Below, piece by piece: positions 55,561 to 64,000 of a DNA stretch of 64,000 nt. The stretch comes from Symsagittifera roscoffensis. Lineage: Eukaryota > Xenacoelomorpha > Acoela > Convolutidae. Both the position numbers and the translations under genes were made by a program. Position 1 is the first letter of the stretch; each line of letters begins with the position of its first letter. The DNA is taken from positions 6,924,647-6,988,646 of the forward strand of contig NC_087067.1 in NCBI RefSeq assembly GCF_963678635.1, read 5' to 3'. A model generated the notes under the pieces. It did no database searches. It saw nothing but the letters and a program-made list of their open reading frames with translations, and was not told the DNA's origin.

Positions 55561-55756
55561 ATTTTTCCTAGTGAAAAAATTTATGTTTATTGTATTATTC
55601 TTCAAGGAAAAGAATTAAAAAGATTGTTGCTAAGGCGAATGTGATTATTGCCTTTTTTATACATTTGCACATTGTCAATATTAGGGATGATAAAAAATTT
55701 ATAAAAATTACAAATAGTAAAAAAATATCTGTTCTACTAAAAATTGTTCGTATCAT

Positions 55757-55996
55757 TTAAATAAACTTTGGGTTATCGTACCTGTGAATATGGTCAATGA
55801 TTCGGGAAAGTTGGAGATATATTTCAAATAGGGAGTAGAAAATTTTTAAAATGTTGCAAAAAATGATTAAAATTTTTATAAAAGCTTCAAAGGTATCAAA
55901 GAGAAATATGAATAAAAGTTCAAGTATTTTGAAAAAGTTTATGAAAATGTTGAAAATTGTATTCTTATAGATATTGACTGATCGAGAGAAGAGCAT
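55757..55996 (-). CDS. 79-residue hydrophobic/aromatic protein, element C
   Basis: Uninterrupted ATG-to-stop frame. It is almost entirely Phe/Ile/Leu-rich amphipathic helix (FNIFINFFKILELLFIFLFDTF), with scattered Lys and Asp, then a polar tail. It could insert in membranes. A donor-like CAG|GTACGA (about 55,777-55,785, minus strand) lies inside the last codons. AT-rich DNA readily yields Phe/Ile-rich frames by chance, so this may not be a gene. Confidence 0.3.
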   Translation of the reverse strand: MLFSRSVNIYKNTIFNIFINFFKILELLFIFLFDTFEAFIKILIIFCNILKIFYSLFEIYLQLSRIIDHIHRYDNPKFI

Positions 55997-56600
55997 TTAA
56001 GAAATGATTTCTTGGTCGAATATTTTTTGTTGCTTGGGGCGATTTTCAAGTGTGGTCGAGTTATTTATTGATTTTTTGACAAGTGGGTTGAGTTTTGTGA
56101 AACAAGGTTGGGGGCTAATTTTATGGTGTTTGGAAGGTCTTCTTTGCTTTATTTTTATTTGTCAGGTGATCTGAGGTATTTTTGAAATTTTTGTACTTTA
56201 GGCTAAATTAATACGGTCGTATTTTTACTTTAGGCTAATTTATCATTTTTGGTTGGGGGTTTTTGAGGTCTAAGTTGGGAAAATTTTGTTGATTTTTGCG
56301 TTATTAGATAAGGGAGGCTTATGATATTATGGTGGTATTTATTTTAGTTGTCAAGTCTGAGTGGTTTGCTTATTTTTGACCTGGAGGTTGTAAAGTTATA
56401 GTTATAGATATGCCTGGAGTTTAATATCTTTCGTCTAATTGGTTGGTGTTATAGTTATAGAAGGTGACGGATTGAATGAATCCTATTGGCTAAATTTGAA
56501 ATAGAACTGTTGCGTCTTTTGTAAGCATGTTATTTTGAAAAATGAAGATTCAATATGATCGAGAGGTGCAAGGATTTCAAAATTTAGGTTGTTTTTGAAA
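55997..56600. other. Spacer after the integrase gene, no gene seen
   Basis: G/T-rich on the plus strand, with no frame of note on either strand. It contains a duplicated CTTTAGGCTAAATTAATAC / CTTTAGGCTAATTTAT motif (about 56,198 and 56,227). The end of the pol gene lies just to its right. Confidence 0.5.
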
Positions 56601-57191
56601 TTAAATTTTCTTTAATATTTTAGATTGTGGGATGAATGTTTTGTAGTTTTTACGTGGTTGATTTCTAAGTCGTGATGATTCTCTATGTTTTGATTTCTCG
56701 ACTTGTTCTTGTGGTAAAATTGTTTCTATCATTTTCCTATTTTTTCTTTCTGTTTGAGGTGTTTTTTGATCTAGCTTTTTTGTACTGTTTTGAGTTGTAG
56801 TTAGTTTTTTATTTTGTTTTTCATGATGAATGTCGTTTTTTTCATTTATTTCTTTTTCCGTATGTGGGAGATTTTGAATAACTTTTAGACCTGTGAAAGA
56901 ATATAATTGAGTTAATTCGCGTAGTGCGTACTCTTTTGGGTAGTAAGGCAATAGATTGTTCCGATGTTGAACAAATTCTTTTTGGTCTGAATCGGTGATT
57001 TTTTATTACTTCAGTGGGTTTGGCAATTATTTAGTATGGTCCTTTGCGAAGGGTTTGTAATTTTTTAGAAATTCCTTTTTGTGTATTAAAATTAAGTATA
57101 AAGACAAATGTTCCAATTTTTAAATCTGAGGCTGGTGTTAAGCGTGAATTAATTTGTTCGTTAATGTTTTGCCTTTGTAACAATTTTTTTG
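56601..57191 (-). pseudogene. Integrase C-terminal region, element C
   Basis: Frame 56,601-56,951, in the same phase as the integrase core and separated from it by a stop and indels at 56,950-57,010. It begins PYYPKEYALRELTQLYSF and becomes Lys/Asn/Glu-rich, ending with a basic SSRLRNQPRKNYKTF. The stretch 57,040-57,190 encodes a basic beta-rich module (SKKLQTLRKGPY) that is this lineage's GPY/F motif. It would contact DNA or direct targeting. Broken by stops. Confidence 0.65.
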
Positions 57192-58790
57192 TTATTTTTG
57201 GTAAATTTCATTGTGTTTTTTATCTCTATTTAAAATCCATTCGGTGTGTGTGCCGGAGGCTAATTTAAGGATTTGTGGGTGATGAAAATGATCTTCATCA
57301 TGCGTGTGTAAAGGTAGGTTATAACAAACTGAGTCTTTATTTGGTTGGCAATAACCTTGTGCATTTTTATGAGAGTTTGCTGTAAACATAATTGGTTTAC
57401 GTGGCTTTTGATTAAAAACCATTTCGTATGGTGACATTCCTAGAGTTGTCGTAATTTGTGAATTATACGCTAAGGGAAATAATTTTACAACTGCTGACCA
57501 TTCTGTGTATCTTGTATCATTTCCATTTATGATACATCTAAGATATTTTTGTAGTGAACGGTTCATACCTTCGACTAAACCGTTTGTCCAAGATGCATGA
57601 GATGTACGTGGTTTATGTTTGATGTTATATAAGTGACATAGTGTGATGATTTCATTATTTATGAATTCTGTACCGTTAACTGTAACTAAGATATCGGGTA
57701 ATCCGAATTTAGCTATCCAGTGTTCATAAAGTGTTGTGTAAGCATTATAAGCATTACAATGTGGTACTGGTTTGAGTGCTACATAATGTGTAAATGCATC
57801 AACAATTACCATAATGTAGGAGTTTCCTTCAGAGGATGGTGAAATTGGTCCTTTTGTATCGAATGAAATACGATGGTTAAAATATAAAATTTGTCCTTTA
57901 AAATCTTGTTTTTGTGCTATTTGTTTCTGATTTGGAAAGTTTTCTTTAGCTGACATAATATACAATCATTGCATAATATTTTTATCCAAATTGGTGCATT
58001 TGGGAAATAAAATTTTTTTTTGTGTAAAATTTGAATATGTTTTCTCTGATCCAGAGTGTCCTTTAGTGTTTTGTGTATGTGGAATGTTAAAAGCTATTAG
58101 TATCATACTTAAAGGGAGACAGGGAACTGTAGAATCATTTAATTGATATTCTAGAAGGTCTGTGTTTTCATTAATTGTTGTATTATTAAATTTTCGGAAA
58201 TATCGGAGGAGTGTTTTATTTCCTAAAATTGTGGTATCTGCTTTTACGGGCTTAGTTTTGTATTTGTGCCATGATTTTAGTTGTCTAATTACTGGGTCAA
58301 GATTTTGATATTGTTTCAAGAGTTCAAGTGTAATCTTATCTGTTGGAGGGAGAAAAATATTTTCAATTTCTAATTTAGATAGGGGAATTGTGTCAAGTGG
58401 GTCATGGAGGTCAAAAACTTGATTTATTGTGTATTTTGAATCATTTGTTTGTTGTCCTGATAAATTTATTTTATCAGTTAAATTTTCTTTTTCAATTAAT
58501 GGAAAAAAGTCTTTTTTATACGAGTGTTGTTTTATTCGTTTTTGTTGGGTGTTGTTTTTTATCCATTGTGAGTATGGAATTGGTTTGAAAGTTGATGTTC
58601 CTAGTAGATCAACTACGTACTGATTATTTTGGCAAACTAAGTAAAGTGGGAAATGTTGCAGGTTATTTATTTGTGATTGGTCAATGTCAGTTTTTACTGC
58701 ATATTTGCATTCTAGTCGGGGTGATGTTTCGTCTTTTGCAAGGTAAAATTTTATATTTTTCGGTATTTCAACTGTAGTTTTTCGTGTAAG
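57192..58790 (-). pseudogene. Integrase, element C, with lost catalytic Asp
   Basis: The frame 57,192-57,965 has ISFDTKGP (first Asp), VTVNGTEF where VTDNGTEF is expected (second Asp changed to Val, codon near 57,680), and GLVEGMNRS (Glu). Upstream, 57,966-58,319 and the same phase to about 58,790 carry the N-terminal region with KGHSGSEKTY. The paired Cys of the HHCC module are in another phase: an indel in a nine-A run (58,013-58,021) and a second one after it bracket the Cys codons, and a TGA results at 57,966. The protein would be inactive. Confidence 0.82.
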
Positions 58791-58794
58791 TAAT

Positions 58795-60248
58795 TCAGGT
58801 GGTGTATTTCGACTTAACGTATCTGGTAATGCAAAATTCTTTTCCTACTGTCCAAACTATATATAAGTTTGGAAATTTCATTAGAATTAATTGAAATCTA
58901 TAAACTCGGTGATTGGGATTTGACTTTTGTGTAAAGAGAAAAATGATTGGTTTATGATCTGTGAATAGAACTGTTGGATGTTTTGATCCAAGTATCAGAA
59001 ATTCATATTCTGTAAGGGTATAAATTATAGCTGTACATTCTCTCATTAGAGTTGAGAGCCGTAGCTCTGCTTGTGCGAAGAATCGGGAATTTGCTGATTT
59101 AAGGTTCATTTTATTTGTACCACTATGTGATTGTAGTAATGCTGCGCCGATGCCAAAATTTGAAGCATCGCACATTGCATAGAATGGTTGATTTGGATCT
59201 GGAATTGTGTTTGAAATTTGTTCAGTTAAAAGTTTTTTAATTTCGTCAAATCGTGTTTGATGTTCAGTGGTCCATTCAAAATTATTTTGTTGTCTGAGGA
59301 TATTATAGAACGGTCTTAAATATAATTGCATTTTATAAACGTACTTGCTTAAGAAATTTAACATTCCAAAGAATTCTTGGATTTTCTTTTTGTTTGTTGG
59401 TGGTTGAAGTTTTTGAATAGCATCAATGCGTGATTTTAATGAAGTGATTGTGTTTCTTTCTATATTATGTCCTAAAAATTTAACGCGTGTCAAAAAGAAG
59501 TGTGATTTATCGGGGGCGGCCTTCAGATTTTTGTTCTGAAGTATTTTATGATAGTAGTCTAAAACTGTAAACATTTCTTCCTTTGTCTGTGATTGCATAA
59601 AAACATCATCCAAATAGTTGATTGCGTTTTTCTTGAGTATTAGTGGTCTAAAAATTTTACTCATAAAACCTGAAATTGCTGCTGGTCCTATGGAAATTCC
59701 ATAGAATAGGCGGTTAAATTCATATTGCTGATTTCCAATAACAAATTTTGTTAAACGTCGTGATTGTTCATCTAGTGGCATTTGATTGTATGCATTATTC
59801 ATATCTGCGGTTGTAAAGTATTTTCCGTTTATTTTTGTTAAGATAATTTGTATTGGTTCAATAGGCCAATTGCATTTTGATTCGTCAATTAGTGAATTGA
59901 GGTATCTAGCGTCTAAAACTATTTTTAATGATTTCCTTTTGCTAGAATGATAACAAGGTTAATAAGTGTGTTACCTTTTGGTTGTTCTTCTTTATTTACT
60001 GGTGAGATAATTTTGTTTTGTTCTAAAATATCAAGTAATCTATTTACTTTATCGTGTAAATGAATTGGTACTTTACTAGCTCTTTGTTTTTTGAAAACTG
60101 CGTCAAGTTTTAACGGGAGATGTAGTGATGAACTGATTTTCCCAACATCAAATTTTGATGTTGCGTAGACTGTTGAATATTTTAACAGTTGTTTTGCTAG
60201 TTTGTCAAATTCGATTTGTGTAATTTGTGAGTGTTCAAAATTAAACAT
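58795..60248 (-). pseudogene. Reverse transcriptase and RNase H, element C
   Basis: Frame 59,925-60,248 contains the RT entry (LDILEQNKIISPVNKEEQPKG). A one-base loss near 59,935 shifts to 58,795-59,802 and its upstream extension. That has the Asp motif before NNAYNQMP, LFYGISIGPAA, the active site YLDD (about 59,606-59,617) and KVKFLGHNI, then the connection, then RNase H with AMCDASNFG, MRECTAIIY and LFTDHKP. A late shift near 58,840 spoils the RNase H end. All main catalytic acids are visible. Closest in style to animal gypsy elements. Confidence 0.88.
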
Positions 60249-60251
60249 CGT

Positions 60252-60971
60252 TCAAATTCTTTGTTGTTCTGTTGTGTAATTTGTTATATTGAACGTTGGT
60301 TTAAAATATGGTGTTTTTGTGAAGTAATCTATGTTTCTCTTTTCATTACTTATTATGTTATTTATGGATAAGTCTTCGTCAAGAATTGTGGATTGGCAAA
60401 TATCTAATAATTGGAGTATATTATTTACGCGGTAGGCTACTTCATGTATGGGTGAGATTGTAGCGTTTGTTTTGCAATATCCTAAAAGTCCTAAGGGTAA
60501 TGTTACTTGATACGGTGTATTGTTATACACGTGTAACGAAATAATGTCGGATTTTGTGTTTTTCAAATATTTTATAGATGAGATCGTGATTTTGAAAAAC
60601 TTGTGAATAGGTTTAAATTCAAAGTCTGACATAAAAATTTGTTGTTTATTTTGACTTTTATCATACTGGTGAACTTGTTTTATTGAAAAATTATATATAT
60701 TTCCTGATAATGGTTTCAGGTGTTTCCGTTGTTGGTTATAAATTGGATAAAATTTTGAGAAGAATGGTGGTTGTTTGTTCAATCTTTGAAAAAAGGTTAG
60801 AGCTGTATTTTTTGTTTTTGTGTATTTATCTTTGATTAGTATTTTACTATTTAAGATGTTGATTGTTGGTATATAATTTGATATAAATGGTATGCCAATG
60901 CTATTGTGCTTAATATCAGTAAAATGAAATATTTGTTTAAATGGTTTGTCTAGAATTATATTTTGTTCCAT
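60252..60971 (-). pseudogene. Protease-RT connecting domain, element C
   Basis: 239 codons in the same phase as the RT entry frame. It contains NIIL and NILNSKILI strands early on, which may be the C-terminal half of the protease, then beta-rich sequence (YNFSIKQVHQY; VTLPLGLLGYCKT). Such a region between protease and RT is usual in gypsy Pol and may include a dUTPase-like or linker fold, though I see no dUTPase motif. It ends at a stop two bases before the next frame's start. Confidence 0.55.
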
Positions 60972-61015
60972 TGTCCTTGTGGGGAGGAGGAATAATTGGA
61001 TTTTTCCATAATTTA

Positions 61016-61560
61016 CTAATGTACTAATGTTGATCCTTGTGCTGTTGCTAGCTTACTAGAGGTTGCAAGAGGCGTTAATTTTGGATGTAATGTTTTGATT
61101 TCATTCCTTGTGGTAATATTAATTATTTTTGATTCTGCTCCTGAATCAATTAAAAAATCAATTTCAAGATCTTGTGGTTGAAATTCTTTGTTTCTTGGAC
61201 TTTCTAAGAGAAATGGTATTGTCCAAATTTTTTCTCTGGGTTGTTCTTTTTGTATATTTTGATAAATATGATTTGTGTTTGAACGTTTTATTTTGTCTTT
61301 TTCATCGGGTTTAATTACCGTGTTAATTTCGTTTACTTCTTGTGCAGTTTGTGTAGTATCGTTGGGTTCAATATAATAATTGTGAAGGAGTTCCAATTGA
61401 TTTTCATATATATGTGATGTAAAAGGTTGTTCATATATGATAGGTTCATAGTCGTTTTCGACTGTTATCTTATATACGGAGATTGTATTTTCTGTATCAC
61501 TTTCTGTATCTGATGATCCACAGTTTATTTGATTTAGTTGTAGTTCGTTACTTCCTGTGT
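61016..61560 (-). pseudogene. Aspartic protease, element C
   Basis: The active site reads IDFLIDSGAESKIIN (about 61,125-61,165), a DSG-type retropepsin triad. Upstream is an acidic Asp/Glu/Thr-rich linker with several YE and DY motifs. The phase is +1 relative to gag, and the two frames meet at a run of seven C on the minus strand (61,572-61,578). The open frame extends right to 61,987, but that part overlaps gag's low-complexity tail and is a shadow. It ends at 61,016, where the phase changes to the next segment. Confidence 0.75.
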
Positions 61561-61562
61561 CA

Positions 61563-64000
61563 TCAATACCCGGGGGGGTCTGATATTGTTTCTTCATTTG
61601 ACTGTACTTGATTAATATGTCTTTGATGTTTTGGTGTACTACTTCTGTATCGATGTTTAGAATTATTATAATGGTTATTATTCCTATGTGGTGACTGGGA
61701 ATAATTTCTATATTGATTATTATAACTTGAATTTCGATTTTGTGAATTGTTCCGTGATCTGTTTTGATAATTGTCATTTGATCTGTGATAGTTTGTTCTA
61801 TTATACGAGTTATTTCTTGATCGATTGTTCGGGTAGTTCTGATTTCGATTGTTTGAATAACTTCTTTTTCGATTATATGAATAGTTTCTGTTTCTGTTGT
61901 ATGATGAGTTTCGTGATTGATTATTGGAATAGTGTTTATTGCTTGGGTTTGATTGGGAACTGGATCTAGAAACAAATGGTGTTGCATTGGAATTCGATCG
62001 CGAATAGTTATTTTGACTATTTGATCGATAATAATTATTTTTTGAAGAATTTTGTGTATTTCTTCGTTCTGGTGATCTTCCTCTATAACTTGAGTTATAT
62101 GGTGATTGATTCCTTGTGTAATTGGTGTTGTTCGGAAGTGGTTTTCCTGAACTGTTATTACTATATATATGTTTGTATGGTAGATTTTGATCTTTTTTCA
62201 TATATTGATAGAACGATTTATTTGGTTCTTTATGCTTTTGAGGGTTATTGTGATTATCTTGTTGTTTTTGTCTACATTCGGAAATACTGTGTCTGTATCT
62301 TCGGCAATAATTACATAATTTTTTGAAAGATAGTTTGCCTTTAAATTTTGGATGTTTTTCATAGATATTCAGTATTTCAGTGATTTTCTCAATTAGGTCT
62401 GTATCTGATTCCTGTATGTTATTTTTATGTGTAGTGTTTGTTTCAATTCGATTAACATATTGTAATTTTAGATTTTCTGTTTCTTCAAGTTTCATTGTGG
62501 TTTCCGCTTGCTCTAGTTTATCTACTAGTTCTCGAAAATCTAAATCTGGCTCTCGAATTGAGGAAGGATGAGATGCTCTCTTTTTTATTGCTATTTTCCT
62601 TAATTGAGGTGTTAAGGTCATCATTAAAATTTCTGTCATTTTTGTGTTTTTATAGTCATGTGTATTAAGTGAATTTGCTTTTCGAACTAGTGTTTCGATG
62701 CGTACTGCTAAATGTTTGATGGTTTCATTTGGTAATCTGCGAATTTCATTACATAAAACTCTTTGGTGTTGTTTATTTCTTTCGGAGTCAAACATTTTTG
62801 AAAATTCTTGTGTAAATCTTTTCCAGTCTGATTTTATTTCTATAGGTAATACTGAAAACCATTTTTGAGCTGCGCCATCTAAGGTTGTTTGTATCAATGC
62901 TGTGCGTCTATGTATCCAATTTTGAAGTAAGGGCGTATTAATTGGTTCAGGTCCTATATTTAAAATTAAATTTGCTGTTACTGCATTTAAATAATCTTCT
63001 ACAGAGTATTCAGGATCTGTTCCTGTAAATACCATCAGTGGTTTATTGGATGTTATTGATGATCCACCCATGAGGTATGGATTCATTGTCATCTGTAGTG
63101 ATTCTGCGGCATTTGGCATTTGTGAAAAATTTGAAAGTTGATTTTTTGTTATTTCGTGTTGCTGAAGGTAATATGGAAGCGGTATTTCATTTTGCATTTG
63201 AGTTGGTTGATATGAGTGCATAGTCATTGGGTTTTGTGGTTGAATCGGTTGAAAAAATTGTGTATTAGTTGGATTTGGCATATGTATTGGTAGTTGATTT
63301 CGTGTATCTGTTGGGTTTGGAGAAAACATTCTATTATATGTATGAGGTCGTAGCGATCCTTGTTTGCGATATTCCTGGGTATATGGTGCAAAAATGTCTG
63401 GTAGTAAATAATCATCATCAGATGATAAATAATCCGTATGATGAGGTGTTTGCTTTTTTTTATTTTAATTTTGTTGACAGAATGGGTAATTTTCACTATG
63501 ATCCTGTGGAGGATGTGAATTAGTTTGAAAATTTACTGAGTTGGTTGTTGTCATTGGGTTATCCTAATAGTGAGAACATACTTGATTATTATTTTTTCGT
63601 GGGGGGTAGTTTGCTTTTAACGAATGTGCATAATTATAATTGTGTTCTGCAAAATTATTTCTTGTGAACGTTTTTCGTGGCTTTGATGGTTTTGTCATTG
63701 GTCTATATGTTTGATAATCCATTTGTGAATAATTTGGAGCAACCGAAGGTTTAACGGTTGATTGTAAGGTTACCTGTGCCAAGGAAGTATGTGTATTTCT
63801 TGGTGTTGTTAAATTTGGGTGTATTGGTGAAATACTTTGTTGTGTAGTTGTTGTTGTTTGGACAATTTCTTCATTTATGAAGTGTGATGGTGTTTGAATA
63901 TCTTGTTGTGTAAGATTTCTAGTTCCATTAAGGTTTTCATTGTGTATGACGGTCGAATTTAAACTGTTATTTCGTGTATCAGGTAAAAATGTATTGTAGT
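61563..64000 (-). pseudogene. Gag, element C, open to the window edge
   Basis: One phase from the right edge to 61,563, interrupted by a TAG (63,564-63,566) and a TAA (63,465-63,467). It includes a Pro/Gln/Asn-rich N-terminal region and a capsid-like domain (LMVFTGTDPEYSVEDYLNAV; WKRFTQEFSKMFDSERNK; NETIKHLAVRIETLVRKA). One CX2CX4HX4C knuckle follows (62,274-62,315), and then about 180 residues of Asn/Ser/Arg/Tyr repeats (NNRNQNYPNNRSRNNSYN) likely to bind RNA. The initiator codon is outside the window. This is the retrotransposon-gag architecture, with an unusually long basic low-complexity tail. Confidence 0.82.

Larger units (their letters stand above)
50006..64000 (-). mobile_element. Element C: gypsy-type retroelement with envelope-like gene
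   Basis: Minus strand, 5' end beyond the right edge. Order: gag, protease, RT/RNase H, integrase, small hydrophobic ORF, Pro/Ser-rich ORF, envelope-like region, and a 605-codon frame. The RT-RNase H-integrase order and motifs are Ty3/gypsy. It is AT-rich and unrelated to A and B beyond the superfamily. No LTR could be identified, because only one end would be present here. The left limit is set at the splice-like donor and may be wrong; the last frame could belong to a neighbour. Confidence 0.75.

Noticed and set aside
61580-61987. Upstream part of the protease frame as coding
   Set aside because: Its Ile/Thr/His-rich translation is the shadow of gag's Asn/Arg/Ser repeats in another phase; the protease proper starts near the gag stop.

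Overview
The window is eukaryotic repeat DNA, most likely from an invertebrate animal. It is built almost entirely from decayed LTR retrotransposons. I found no convincing host gene, rRNA or tRNA. The phylum cannot be fixed from sequence alone: a nematode is possible, but that is only an impression. Names A, B and C below are mine.

Element A (1 to about 18,474, minus strand, 3' end beyond the left edge) and element B (18,481-42,968, plus strand) are two related giant Ty3/gypsy elements. They lie head to head with abutting 5' LTRs. Both have an LTR, a candidate primer binding site 11-12 nt inside it, a 2.6-2.9 kb repeat-rich leader, gag with CCHC knuckles, protease, RT (YVDD), RNase H and integrase (HHCC, DDE, GPF). 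Both then carry cargo unusual for this superfamily: a macro-like domain at the end of the pol frame, and a separate downstream coding region. That region begins with a coiled-coil plus SGNH (GDSL/GTND) hydrolase-like protein and continues for several kb into proteins I do not recognise. B is about 24.5 kb, including a 1.84 kb non-LTR insertion flanked by a 10 bp target duplication. A lacks about 4 kb of the 3' region seen in B. Every gene is broken by stops, frameshifts or deletions, but the breaks mostly differ between copies, so each copy helps read the other. A 265 bp solo LTR of the B family, with a perfect 5 bp target duplication, sits inside A's 5' LTR.

42,969-50,000 is AT-rich and without recognisable genes. 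It contains a large foldback element (two arms of about 0.54 kb, 45,706-46,961) and a perfect 18 bp hairpin.

Element C (about 50,006 to the right edge, minus strand) is a different, AT-rich gypsy-type element. In order it has gag (open to the edge), protease, RT/RNase H, integrase, a small hydrophobic ORF, a proline/serine-rich ORF and an envelope-like glycoprotein region with a C-terminal membrane segment. Last comes a 605-codon reading frame, interrupted by one stop and bracketed by splice-like signals. Its gag, RT, integrase and envelope frames are interrupted, and the integrase has lost its second catalytic Asp.

All comparisons were made by eye from the sequence and its translations; no database search was run.
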